Shown here piece after piece: positions 17,222 to 25,687 of a DNA stretch of 64,000 nt (positions within the stretch are counted from its first letter, which is position 1; each line of letters starts with the position of its first letter). The notes beneath the pieces were generated by a model. It worked only from the letters and a program-made list of their open reading frames with translations. It made no database searches and was not told the DNA's origin. Made by a program: the position numbers and the translations under genes. The DNA comes from Neorhizobium galegae (lineage in GTDB: Bacteria; Pseudomonadota; Alphaproteobacteria; Rhizobiales; Rhizobiaceae): positions 372,001-436,000 of the forward strand of contig NZ_JAGIPH010000003.1 in assembly GCF_017877135.1 (NCBI RefSeq). The letters run 5' to 3'.

Positions 17222-17329
17222 ACGCGCCGGCGTTTTTCACCTATCACGCCCGGGTCAAAAGCGACCGCATCGCGCGGTCCGATATCACCACCCGCATTCG
17301 TTGGCGGGACTGGATAACAGGAGAAAAGC

Positions 17330-19351
17330 GTGTCAGTTTCCCTTACCTTCCCCGATGGTTCGATCCGCAGCTATGAGCCCGGCACGACCGGCCTTGCGGT
17401 CGCCGAATCCATTTCGAAATCGCTCGCCAAGAAGGCCGTTGCCATCGCCATCGACGGCACTGTGCGCGATCTCTCCGACGCCGTCACCGATGGCCGGATC
17501 GAGATCGTCACCCGCACCGATCCGCGCGCGCTGGAACTCATTCGCCACGACGCTGCCCATGTGATGGCAGAAGCCGTGCAGGAACTGTGGCCCGGTACGC
17601 AGGTGACCATCGGCCCGGTGATCGAGAACGGCTTTTATTACGATTTCAAGCGCGTCCACCCTGAAAGCCGCGAAGACTGGCCGTTCACGCCCGAAGATCT
17701 GCCGAAGATCGAAAAGCGGATGAAGGAAATCATCCAGCGCAACAAGCCGTTCACCAGGGAAATCTGGTCGCGCAACAAGGCGCGCGATGTGTTTGCCGAC
17801 AAGGGCGAGGCCTACAAGGTGGAGCTGGTCGATGCGATCCCGGAAGACCAGGATCTGAAGATCTACTATCAGGGTGACTGGTTCGACCTGTGCCGTGGCC
17901 CGCACATGGCCTCCACCGGCCAGATCGGCACGGCCTTCAAGCTGATGAAGGTGGCCGGCGCCTATTGGCGCGGCGACAGCACCCGCCCCATGCTGACGCG
18001 CATCTATGGCACCGCCTGGGCCACCCAGGAAGAACTTGACCAGTATCTGCATGTGCTCGCGGAAGCCGAAAAGCGCGACCACCGCAAGCTCGGCCGCGAA
18101 ATGGACCTTTATCATTTCCAGGAGGAGGGCCCCGGCGTCGTCTTCTGGCACGGCAAGGGCTGGCGCATGTTCCAGACGCTGACGGCCTATATGCGCCGCC
18201 GGCTTGCCAACACCTATGAAGAGGTCAATGCACCGCAGGTGCTCGATGCCTCGCTCTGGGAGACGTCTGGCCACTGGGGCTGGTATCAGGAAAACATGTT
18301 TGCGGTGAAATCGGCCTATGCCTTCACCCATGCGGACGACAAGGAAGCCGACAACCGCGTCTTTGCCCTGAAGCCGATGAACTGCCCCGGTCACGTGCAG
18401 ATCTTCAAGCACGGGCTGAAATCCTATCGCGAACTGCCTGTTCGCCTTGCCGAATTCGGGCTGGTGCATCGCTACGAGGCCTCCGGCGCGCTGCACGGCC
18501 TGATGCGCGTGCGCGGCTTCACGCAGGACGACGCGCATGTGTTCTGCACCGAAGAGCAGATGGCGGCGGAATGCCTGCGCATCAATGACCTGATCCTCTC
18601 CGTCTACGAGGATTTCGGGTTCAAGGAAGTGGTGGTGAAACTGTCCACCCGGCCGGAAAAGCGTGTCGGCACCGACGACCTCTGGGATCGCGCCGAAAGC
18701 GTGATGATGGAGGTTCTGAAGGAGATCGAGGCGCAGTCTGGCGGGCGCATCAAGACCGGCATCCTGCCGGGCGAGGGCGCGTTCTACGGACCGAAGTTCG
18801 AATATACGCTGAAGGATGCCATCGGCCGTGAATGGCAGTGCGGCACGACGCAGGTGGACTTCAACCTGCCGGATCGGTTCGGCGCCTTCTATATCGACCA
18901 GAATTCCGAAAAGAAGCAGCCGGTGATGATCCACCGCGCCATCTGCGGCTCGATGGAGCGTTTTCTCGGCATCCTGATCGAGAACTTTGCCGGCCACATG
19001 CCGCTGTGGTTTGCGCCGCAGCAGGTTGTTGTCGCAACGATTACCTCGGATGCCGACGACTACGGTCGCGAAGTGGCCGAAACGCTGCGCGAGGCGGGCC
19101 TCATCGTCGAGACCGACTTCCGCAACGAGAAGATCAACTACAAGGTCCGCGAACATTCCGTCACCAAGGTGCCGGTCATCGTGGTCTGCGGCCGCCAGGA
19201 AGCGGAAAACCGCACGGTCAACATCCGCCGTCTCGGCTCGCAGGCGCAAACCTCGATGACGCTCGATGAAGCCGTCGCGTCGCTGCGCGAAGAAGCAACA
19301 CCGCCGGACCTGAAGCGGCGTGCTGCAAAGCGTCTTGCTGCACAGAGCTGA
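17330..19351 (+). CDS. thrS: Threonyl-tRNA synthetase
   Basis: 673 residues, charging tRNA-Thr. Domains in order: TGS ([20 protein letters not shown], residues 1-65), the N2 editing domain with HX3H in [17 protein letters not shown], the class II catalytic core with motif 2 around [20 protein letters not shown] and motif 3 in [16 protein letters not shown], and the anticodon-binding domain from [34 protein letters not shown] includes the zinc cysteine. GTG start at 17330 with AGGAG six bases before. Full length and intact. Confidence 0.97.
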   Translation: MSVSLTFPDGSIRSYEPGTTGLAVAESISKSLAKKAVAIAIDGTVRDLSDAVTDGRIEIVTRTDPRALELIRHDAAHVMAEAVQELWPGTQVTIGPVIENGFYYDFKRVHPESREDWPFTPEDLPKIEKRMKEIIQRNKPFTREIWSRNKARDVFADKGEAYKVELVDAIPEDQDLKIYYQGDWFDLCRGPHMASTGQIGTAFKLMKVAGAYWRGDSTRPMLTRIYGTAWATQEELDQYLHVLAEAEKRDHRKLGREMDLYHFQEEGPGVVFWHGKGWRMFQTLTAYMRRRLANTYEEVNAPQVLDASLWETSGHWGWYQENMFAVKSAYAFTHADDKEADNRVFALKPMNCPGHVQIFKHGLKSYRELPVRLAEFGLVHRYEASGALHGLMRVRGFTQDDAHVFCTEEQMAAECLRINDLILSVYEDFGFKEVVVKLSTRPEKRVGTDDLWDRAESVMMEVLKEIEAQSGGRIKTGILPGEGAFYGPKFEYTLKDAIGREWQCGTTQVDFNLPDRFGAFYIDQNSEKKQPVMIHRAICGSMERFLGILIENFAGHMPLWFAPQQVVVATITSDADDYGREVAETLREAGLIVETDFRNEKINYKVREHSVTKVPVIVVCGRQEAENRTVNIRRLGSQAQTSMTLDEAVASLREEATPPDLKRRAAKRLAAQS

Positions 19352-19361
19352 TGCCTGACAT

Positions 19362-19395
19362 GACAGCCCCTGTACCCGCCGGTGCAGGGGCTGTC
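19362..19395 (+). terminator. thrS terminator
   Basis: Perfect eleven-base arms GACAGCCCCTG and CAGGGGCTGTC with a 12-base loop, 10 bp after the thrS stop. CTGTCATGT downstream (near 19400) could also pair with ACATGACAG at the left edge, giving an alternative outer fold. No long T-tract. Confidence 0.6.
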
Positions 19396-19460
19396 AGCAT
19401 TCTGTCATGTAAATGCAATAATCCTGCCATCAGCATCAAGCCGCTGCCCGGAGAGGCCCC

Positions 19461-20300
19461 TTGCGTTTCAAGGAATTGTCATACGCCAATGATCGTGATC
19501 CACGCCTGAAGCGCTGGGTCATTCGTTCCATCGAGGGCCTGTCGGGCCGCAACCGCTATGTGCGTCTCTACGATGCCTGGCGCCATGATGTTTCCATCGG
19601 CACCGACCGGGTGTTCGGCCGGATGCTCGACCTCATCAATGTCCGCCTCGACGTGGAGGGCACCTGGCCGCCGCAAAACCTGCCGGATGCGCCGCTCGTC
19701 ATCGTTGCCAACCATCCCTTCGGCATTGGCGATGGCATTGCGATCCTGTCCCTTGCCGAACAGCTCAACCGTCCGTTCCGCGTGATGATCAACAACGAAC
19801 TGTTGAAAGTGCCGGAACTTCAGCCGTATGCGCTTCCGGTCTGCTTCGAGGAGACCCGCGAGGCGATGGCGATCAACATGGAAACGCGCCGGGAGGCGAT
19901 GCGGCTCCTGAAGGAGGGCGTCACCATCATTATCTTCCCGGCCGGCGGTGTTGCAACAGCCAAAAAAGGCTTTGGACGCGCTGAAGACCTGCCGTGGAAG
20001 ATGTTTCCGGCGCGCCTCATCCAGGCGGCGCGCGCCAATGTCATCCCCGTCTATTTCCACGGCCAGAACGGCCGGCTGTTTCACCTGGCAAGCCGCATTT
20101 CGCTGACGCTGCGGCTGTCGCTGCTGATCCGCGAATTCAAGCGCCTGTCGGGCACCTCGATCCGCGCCAAGATCGGGCCGCTGCGGAGCTGGGAGGAAAT
20201 GGCGGCTTTTCCGGATCGGAAGGATCTTCTGGCCGAGCTTTATCAAGCCGTATTCGTCATGCGCGAGATCCCGAGATCACGCTTTCGCAAGACGGGGTAG
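19461..20300 (+). CDS. PlsC-like lysophospholipid acyltransferase
   Basis: 279 residues. The acyltransferase HX4D motif is in VANHPFGIGDG, and the partner motif for glycerophosphate or lysolipid binding is IIIFPAGGVATAKKGFG. YLINVRLDVEG-type segments and the C-terminal basic part fit the broader glycerol-3-phosphate/lysophosphatidate acyltransferase family, close to hemolysin-associated acyltransferases. Likely transfers an acyl group to a lysolipid at the inner membrane; phosphatidic acid or ornithine-lipid synthesis are options that sequence alone cannot separate. Starts at TTG 19461 preceded by GGAG. Confidence 0.82.
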   Translation: MRFKELSYANDRDPRLKRWVIRSIEGLSGRNRYVRLYDAWRHDVSIGTDRVFGRMLDLINVRLDVEGTWPPQNLPDAPLVIVANHPFGIGDGIAILSLAEQLNRPFRVMINNELLKVPELQPYALPVCFEETREAMAINMETRREAMRLLKEGVTIIIFPAGGVATAKKGFGRAEDLPWKMFPARLIQAARANVIPVYFHGQNGRLFHLASRISLTLRLSLLIREFKRLSGTSIRAKIGPLRSWEEMAAFPDRKDLLAELYQAVFVMREIPRSRFRKTG

Positions 20301-20310
20301 GACGAAAACC

Positions 20311-21291
20311 TCAGTCGGCGTCGACATTGGTCGCCTGCTGCTCGCGCATCAGCACTTCCACATCGGCGTTGCGTCCGGAAGTGACGGTGAAGTCACGCTG
20401 GTAGATCTTGTCCTTGTTGCGGGCAATGGCGGTGTAATCGCCTTCCGCCAGCACCATCGTCGTGAAGGCGCGCACGCTTTCGCTCACCACGTCGCCGCCG
20501 GAGGTGAGCACCGACCAGGCGGTATCGGCAATCGCCTCGCCGCCGGGCTGCGAGACGAGCTTCAACGTGATCTGGGCGGCGCGATGCTGCAGCGTCGCCT
20601 CCGTCAGCTTGCCGGCCTCGACCTGGATGTCGGCCCGCGCCACCGCGTTGATGTCGCCGTATTCGGAGACGATGTGGTAGGTTCCGGCGTTCAGCCGGAC
20701 GATCGTGTCTGCCGTCACATTGGCCATTACCAGGCCGCGCTCGCCATCCTCGCGCACATCGGCGGAATAGACGGAAAACTTCAGCTTGTTGGCCGGAATG
20801 CGCTGCTGGCTTCCGGCAACGGCGTTCAGCACGAAGCCGCCGGCATCGAGCACCAGCGTCTGCTTTTCAACCGGCCCCTCGGCCGGCACTTCCAGCTTCT
20901 TCGTCACGCCAGCGCGGCCGAAGGCGACGTTGACGAAGTAATCGCCGGGCGGCAGCATGAAATTGGCCGGCCCGCCTTCGGAACTCGCCACCATCGGCAG
21001 CTTGCCATCCGGGCCGGGAATGGGGCTGAACACGCGCCAGGTGAGGCCGGTCTTCATCGTCTCGCCGTTCGGCGTCAGCGTCGCCTGCAGCGTCACATCC
21101 TTGGCAACCGGCGCGGCGCGGCCGGAACTTGGCGAAAACGCATTCAGCTTCGGCATCTTCGCCGTGCTGTCCAGCTGCTTGAAGGTCTTGAAGGCGTCTT
21201 CCGCCAGAGCCTGGCCGGGCACGACGACGCCAGCGCCCGGGATCACCAGGAGCGTTGCGAGAAAGGCGACCGCGAAGGGAGATGATTTCAT
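20311..21291 (-). CDS. Exported protein with three beta-sandwich repeats
   Basis: About 326 residues with a signal peptide (FAVAFLATLLVIPGAGVVVP, cut near GQALAEDA). The mature chain has three related segments, each with a L-x-x-G-(D/T)-Y core: MLPPGDYFVNVAFGRAGV, RLNAGTYHIVSEYGDINA and VLAEGDYTAIARNKDKIY. These resemble carboxypeptidase-regulatory or PEGA-like beta sandwiches that sit in the periplasm. Function unknown; similar proteins occur in most Rhizobiaceae. The ATG at 21289-21291 starts the signal peptide; the frame is open 13 codons further. Its stop lies 11 bp from the convergent acyltransferase gene. Confidence 0.75.
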   Translation of the reverse strand: MKSSPFAVAFLATLLVIPGAGVVVPGQALAEDAFKTFKQLDSTAKMPKLNAFSPSSGRAAPVAKDVTLQATLTPNGETMKTGLTWRVFSPIPGPDGKLPMVASSEGGPANFMLPPGDYFVNVAFGRAGVTKKLEVPAEGPVEKQTLVLDAGGFVLNAVAGSQQRIPANKLKFSVYSADVREDGERGLVMANVTADTIVRLNAGTYHIVSEYGDINAVARADIQVEAGKLTEATLQHRAAQITLKLVSQPGGEAIADTAWSVLTSGGDVVSESVRAFTTMVLAEGDYTAIARNKDKIYQRDFTVTSGRNADVEVLMREQQATNVDAD

Positions 21292-21518
21292 GCCGTGGCG
21301 ACCGTTGACTCTTTGAGATTGAACCGCCACTTCAAGACCAACCAGACGGCAAATTCAAGACCTCGCACAGCCCGGCGCTTCTTTTGCAGCCATAAGGCGT
21401 GCCAAGCGGCGCAGTTTGCCCCGGAAAAAAGTCCCGGGCGGAAAACCCCGTCCACCAACAGCCGCCGGACAGCTCGACCATCGGTCATGCCCGGCAAAAC
21501 ACGGATCTTCTGTCTGCC

Positions 21519-22106
21519 ATGAGCACTGAAAAGACATTGTTCGACTATCTTGCCACCCGCCGCTCGATCCCGGCGCCGCAGATGACCGATCCGGGGCCGG
21601 ATCGCGCTGCCATCACCTCCATCCTGACACTGGCCTCCCGCGTTCCCGACCATGGCAAGCTGGCGCCCTGGCGGTTCATCGTCTATCGCGGCGAGGAAAG
21701 GCTGCGGCTCGGCGCCCGGCTGCTCGACATCGCGCTGTCGAAGACGCCCGATCTGTCGGCGGAGCTGCAGGCGGTCGAGCGGACCCGGCTTGCCCGCGCG
21801 CCAGTCGTCATCGCCGTCGTCAGCACGGCGACCGAACACTTCAAGATCCCCGTCTGGGAGCAGGAGCTTTCGGCCGGCGCCGTCTGCCTCAACCTGTTCA
21901 TGGCCGCCAATGCGCACGGCTTTGCAGCCAACTGGCTGTCGGAATGGGTTGCCTATGACGATGCGGCCAAGGCCGTGCTCGGCATTGCACCGCAGGAGAA
22001 GGTGGCGGGCTTCCTCTATATCGGCTCGACCACCTTTCCGCAGACGGATCGCCCCCGGCCTGATCTTGCAGAGATCGTCACCTGGGTCGGCGAGGAGACG
22101 AACTGA
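21519..22106 (+). CDS. Nitroreductase family protein
   Basis: 195 residues, FMN-dependent nitroreductase fold. Motifs: [18 protein letters not shown] at the FMN-binding start, [17 protein letters not shown], and the C-terminal [20 protein letters not shown]. It resembles the YdjA-like minimal nitroreductases that lack the extended insert. Substrate unknown. The ATG at 21519 begins [10 protein letters not shown]. Its stop overlaps by one base the start of the flavin reductase gene (TGATG), so the two are translationally coupled and may form a flavin-dependent redox pair. Confidence 0.88.
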   Translation: MSTEKTLFDYLATRRSIPAPQMTDPGPDRAAITSILTLASRVPDHGKLAPWRFIVYRGEERLRLGARLLDIALSKTPDLSAELQAVERTRLARAPVVIAVVSTATEHFKIPVWEQELSAGAVCLNLFMAANAHGFAANWLSEWVAYDDAAKAVLGIAPQEKVAGFLYIGSTTFPQTDRPRPDLAEIVTWVGEETN

Positions 22107-22714
22107 TGTTCTACACCACCGACGAAAACCACCACGGCCTGTCGCACGATCCGTTCAAGGCGATCGTTGCGCCGCGTCCGATCGGCTGGATCGGCACGAA
22201 GGGCAGGGACGGCTCGCTCAACCTGTCGCCCTATTCCTTCTTCAACATCGTTTCCGACCGGCCGAAGATCGTCATGTTTTCCTCGAGCGGCCGAAAGCAC
22301 AGCGCCCAGAACGCCGAGGAAACCGGCGTCTTTACCGCAAGCCTCGTCAGCCGCTTCATCGTGGGGCCGATGAATGCCTCATCGGCACCGGTTGCCTATG
22401 GCGTCAATGAATTCGAACTGGCCGGCCTGACGGCGAAAATGGGCAAAGAGGTTGATGCGCCCTTTGTCGAGGAGGCGCATGCCGCGCTCGAATGCCGGGT
22501 CACGCAGGTGATCCAGCCGATCGGGCTCGATGGAACGACCGGCGAGCAGGTGATGGTTTTCGGGCAGGTGGTCGCCATCCACATCAGCGAATCGATCATC
22601 CGCAACGGCCGCATCGACATGGGCCTTGCCCGCCCCGTGGCGCGCATGGGCTATATGGACTACGCCGATGGCGGCACCGACGTCTTTCAGATCGAGCGTC
22701 CGGCGGCAGGCTAG
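22106..22714 (+). CDS. Flavin reductase family protein
   Basis: 202 residues with the FMN-binding split-barrel fold: AIVAPRPIGWIGTKGRDGSL, NLSPYSFFNIVSDRPKIVMF, and a C-terminal PVARMGYMDYADGGTDVF. Family members reduce or bind FMN and can supply reduced flavin to a partner. Coupled to the nitroreductase gene by a one-base start-stop overlap. Its TAG stop lies in a CTAG that also supplies the stop of the convergent CitE-like gene. Confidence 0.88.
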   Translation: MFYTTDENHHGLSHDPFKAIVAPRPIGWIGTKGRDGSLNLSPYSFFNIVSDRPKIVMFSSSGRKHSAQNAEETGVFTASLVSRFIVGPMNASSAPVAYGVNEFELAGLTAKMGKEVDAPFVEEAHAALECRVTQVIQPIGLDGTTGEQVMVFGQVVAIHISESIIRNGRIDMGLARPVARMGYMDYADGGTDVFQIERPAAG

Positions 22715-23418
22715 GCGGATACGCCAAACACCTCGTCGATAACCTCTGCCTGCATGGGCGAGGTGGAGATCATCGCCTCGAAGCCTTGTTCCTTGGCAAA
22801 ACGACATTCCGCGGCAAAGGCATCGGCATCCTCAATGTTGGACCCGGTATCGACGACGAGGACGCCGGCTGCCTTGGCGGACATCAGGAACAGGCTGCGC
22901 GCGGTGCGGAGCGTCTGCGGTTCCTCGCCGGCGGTCAGGGGCGAGGAAAGACCCATGGCGCGGCAAAAGGCCGGACCATCCCAGATCAGCGCCTCCAGCC
23001 GCGCGCTCATCCGGCGAAAATCGCGCACGAAGGCGGCACCTTCCGGCGTGTCGGCCGGACAGGCTGCGATCCTAAGCGGAGGGCCGGGCAGGTTTTCCTC
23101 CGCCTCGATCACGGTGAGCAAAACATCCAGATGCTGCAGCAGGGCCGCTTGCGTCACCTGCGGCAGGATGACGGTGCGCGCATGCCAGCGCATGGCGGCG
23201 CGAATCGCATCCTCGATGCCCGCATCGGTGAGCGGCGGCAGGAGAACGGCGAGGCTTTTGTGCTCGCCGACCGGCTCGCCTTTTCGGGACAACGCGCGGC
23301 CGTGCAGGTCCATCCAATCCACCAGAGGTCTGCGGGGGCTGGAGGTCGAAAGCGTCTGGAGGGCATCCGCCGTCAGTCTTTGCCAGCAGCGGGGCACGGC
23401 GGCATGGCTTGGCAGCAC
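22711..23418 (-). CDS. Divergent HpcH/HpaI-CitE-like protein
   Basis: 235 residues or slightly more. The later part aligns by eye with citrate lyase beta-subunit/HpcH aldolases: TVILPQVTQAALLQHLDVLL, then RSLFLMSAKAAGVLVVDTGS and KEQGFEAMISTSPMQAEVI. The metal-ligand and substrate motifs of active enzymes are changed: the usual glutamate strand is replaced by RIAACPADTPEG and the DLG loop by WDGPAFCRAMG. So either a non-lyase specificity or a non-catalytic protein is likely. The called start is GTG 23418; an upstream CTG preceded by AGGGGG would add the beta strand TQAIV expected in the family. Confidence 0.6.
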   Translation of the reverse strand: MLPSHAAVPRCWQRLTADALQTLSTSSPRRPLVDWMDLHGRALSRKGEPVGEHKSLAVLLPPLTDAGIEDAIRAAMRWHARTVILPQVTQAALLQHLDVLLTVIEAEENLPGPPLRIAACPADTPEGAAFVRDFRRMSARLEALIWDGPAFCRAMGLSSPLTAGEEPQTLRTARSLFLMSAKAAGVLVVDTGSNIEDADAFAAECRFAKEQGFEAMISTSPMQAEVIDEVFGVSA

Positions 23419-23553
23419 GATCGCTTGGGTCAGCGGAACCCCCTGTCAAAAGTTAAGGGACATGGTGAACGGAACATAAACCATTTCTCTCTAGCCTCAA
23501 CTTCAAGAAGAGGTCTGCAGCAGACTACTCCTAATGTTCGGGGCGCGTCATCG

Positions 23554-24684
23554 GTGATCGTACAGACTTTCCTTCGATGGGCCGAAAACGCCAGTGTCGG
23601 TGAGCGGGAAAAGGCGGCTGCAGCGCTGTCCAGCACCTTCCTGACGCTCTCGCCTGCCCACGACCGCTACCAGCCCGCCCTTGCAGCGCTCACCCATCTG
23701 CTGGACGATCCGGCCGCAGGCGTTCGCCGCACGCTGGCGCAGACGCTTGCGCCGGCAGCGCACGCACCGCGCAGCCTCATCCTGGCGCTTGCCGAAGACC
23801 TGCCGGATATCGCCTGTCACATCCTCACCCTTTCGCCCGTCCTGACCGACCGCGACCTGGTGGATCTGGTCGGGCGCGGCAGCCGCGTGGTTCGGGGCCT
23901 CATTGCCGCACGCCCCCGTCTCGGCGCCGGTGCCGCCGCCGCAATTGCCGAAATCGGCGCGATCGGCGACATCCTTCTGCTCCTCGACAACGACACGGCT
24001 TGCCTCACGCGCTACAGCCTGCTGCGCATCGCAGCCCGGCATGCGGGCCATGGTCAGGTTCGCGGCAAGCTTCTCTGTCGGAGCGATCTGCCTGCCGAAG
24101 CGCGCGAACGGCTGGTGCGGCATGTCGGCGAAGCCTTGGCGAGCAATCCTTTCGTCTCGCGCCTCATCGATCCGGTGCGGCTGGCACATGTAACACGGCA
24201 GGCGGCCGATTCCGCGACCCTGCAACTGTGTGATCACGCGACAGAAGAGGACGTGGCGCGGCTTGCGGCCCATCTTGCCGTCGATCGCCGACTGACCGCC
24301 ACCTTCCTGATGCAGGCTCTGGTCTGCGGGCGCATCGACCTCTTTGCCGCCTCTATCACGCACCTCTGTGGGCTGTCGCACGGTCGCGTGCGCGCCGTGA
24401 TGGCCACGGGCCGGAGCCATGGCCTGCGGGCACTCTACGAATCAGCCGGCCTTAGCCGCGACATCTCGCCACTTTTCGTTGAGGCGACGCTGATCTGGCG
24501 CCATCAGGCCGGCAGGTCCGGCGGCCAGCCGATCACGGGCATGTTCGACATGCTGACAGAGACTGTCGAGCGCCCGGCAGACCCGAACGCGCCGATCAAT
24601 GAACTTTTGGACTTGGTCGAGGAGATGGGCCATCTGGACCATCGCCGGCGTGCACGCGCGGCTGCGCGCTCCCTTGCCGCCTGA
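23554..24684 (+). CDS. DUF2336 domain protein
   Basis: About 376 residues, rich in alpha helices arranged like HEAT repeats (DRYQPALAALTHLLDD, VRRTLAQTLAPAAHAPRSLI, DRDLVDLVGRGSRVVRGLIA). The rhizobial-alphaproteobacterial DUF2336 family matches in length and in the C-terminal FVEATLIWRHQAGRSGG segment. Function unknown; a protein-interaction scaffold is a reasonable guess. The GTG at 23554 is the best visible start, though earlier non-ATG codons are possible. Its stop is 11 bp from the convergent lipoprotein gene. Confidence 0.75.
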   Translation: MIVQTFLRWAENASVGEREKAAAALSSTFLTLSPAHDRYQPALAALTHLLDDPAAGVRRTLAQTLAPAAHAPRSLILALAEDLPDIACHILTLSPVLTDRDLVDLVGRGSRVVRGLIAARPRLGAGAAAAIAEIGAIGDILLLLDNDTACLTRYSLLRIAARHAGHGQVRGKLLCRSDLPAEARERLVRHVGEALASNPFVSRLIDPVRLAHVTRQAADSATLQLCDHATEEDVARLAAHLAVDRRLTATFLMQALVCGRIDLFAASITHLCGLSHGRVRAVMATGRSHGLRALYESAGLSRDISPLFVEATLIWRHQAGRSGGQPITGMFDMLTETVERPADPNAPINELLDLVEEMGHLDHRRRARAAARSLAA

Positions 24685-24695
24685 CGGGGTCCTGC

Positions 24696-25112
24696 TCAGC
24701 GCAGCTTGCGGGCCACCCAGGAATAACCGTCTTCCATGAGGCGCACCGGGCTTTGCACGAGGTTGCGCACGCTCTCGCCACTCGGAAGGATGTTGCGCAC
24801 CCGGCCCAGGGCCTGTCTTGCGAGATTTTCCTCCTGCGCGCGCTGCTCCTGCGGCGTGGCGGGCTCGGCCGGTGGGGGGGCGGCCGGTTTTTGCGCGGGC
24901 ACCGCCTTTTCGGCTTTGACGATGCTGGGATCCTGGCAAACGGCAATCACCACCGGATAGGAGATATTGGCAAAGGCGGCCAGTTCCTTCTCCGAAACCG
25001 CATTGCAGAGCTCCAGCGTCGGCCAGCGTTGTTCGAGCGTTGCGACATAGCGGCAGTCCGTCGCGCTGTCGTCGCAACCCAGAATCGTCATCATCACAAG
25101 AGCGGTGCGCAT
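24696..25112 (-). CDS. Putative lipoprotein (138 aa)
   Basis: A short N-terminal signal, RTALVMMTILGC, ends in a lipobox-like ILGC, followed by two aspartates. An Asp after the lipidated Cys is the inner-membrane retention signal in enterobacteria. Further cysteines (DCRYV, LELCNAV, AVCQDPS) may form disulfides. An Ala/Pro/Lys-rich linker (AEKAVPAQKPAAPPPAEPAT) separates the N-terminal half from a basic C-terminus. I do not recognise a family. The start at 25112 is the ATG that begins this signal. Confidence 0.65.
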   Translation of the reverse strand: MRTALVMMTILGCDDSATDCRYVATLEQRWPTLELCNAVSEKELAAFANISYPVVIAVCQDPSIVKAEKAVPAQKPAAPPPAEPATPQEQRAQEENLARQALGRVRNILPSGESVRNLVQSPVRLMEDGYSWVARKLR

Positions 25113-25191
25113 GGGAGATCCTTGGCATGGGCGGGACCTCCCTTTATGAGGAGGATCGTGACGCCGTTAAGGCAGAAATCATGAGGCAGGC

Positions 25192-25680
25192 ATGCAGCAG
25201 GACATTACCATAGAGCGCGAACCTCCCCGGCAACCGGATGTCATCCGGCTTCTGGAACTCTCGAATACATACATGGCTTCGCTCTATCCCGCCGAAAGCA
25301 ATCATATGCTGCCGCTTGAAGAGTTGGAACTGTCGACGGTTTCGTTTTTTGTCGCACGCCAGGGGCAGACGGTGCTCGGATGCGCCTCGCTGGTGCGCCA
25401 TGAGGATGGCACCGCCGAGATCAAGCGCATGTATGTGGATGATGCGGCACGGGGCCTCAAGCTTGGCAAGCGGCTGCTTGCGGCACTGGAAGAGGAAGCC
25501 GTCGCCCAAGATATTTCCGTTGTGCGACTGGAAACCGGCATCTACCAGCCGGAAGCCATCGGGCTCTACCGCAAGGCCGGTTACAGCGAGATCGAACCGT
25601 TCGGCAGCTATCGCCCCGATCCGCTGAGCCTATTCATGGAAAAGACACTGCAGCCGGGGGACGTCCTCAAGAAGGACTAA
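25192..25680 (+). CDS. GNAT-family N-acetyltransferase
   Basis: 162 residues with the GNAT fold: motif A in EIKRMYVDDAARGLKLGKRL (acetyl-CoA pyrophosphate loop) and motif B in ETGIYQPEAIGLYRKAGY. The substrate is unknown; the fold acetylates amines of small molecules or proteins. GAGG lies six bases before the ATG at 25192. It diverges from the lipoprotein gene across 80 bp and converges with the AI-2E gene across 7 bp. Confidence 0.88.
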   Translation: MQQDITIEREPPRQPDVIRLLELSNTYMASLYPAESNHMLPLEELELSTVSFFVARQGQTVLGCASLVRHEDGTAEIKRMYVDDAARGLKLGKRLLAALEEEAVAQDISVVRLETGIYQPEAIGLYRKAGYSEIEPFGSYRPDPLSLFMEKTLQPGDVLKKD

Positions 25681-25687
25681 AAGCGGA

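Noticed and set aside
17333-19249. Long antisense open frame over thrS, about 640 codons
   Set aside because: High GC leaves antisense frames open. It mirrors thrS, lacks any domain and has no ribosome site; thrS itself is unambiguous.
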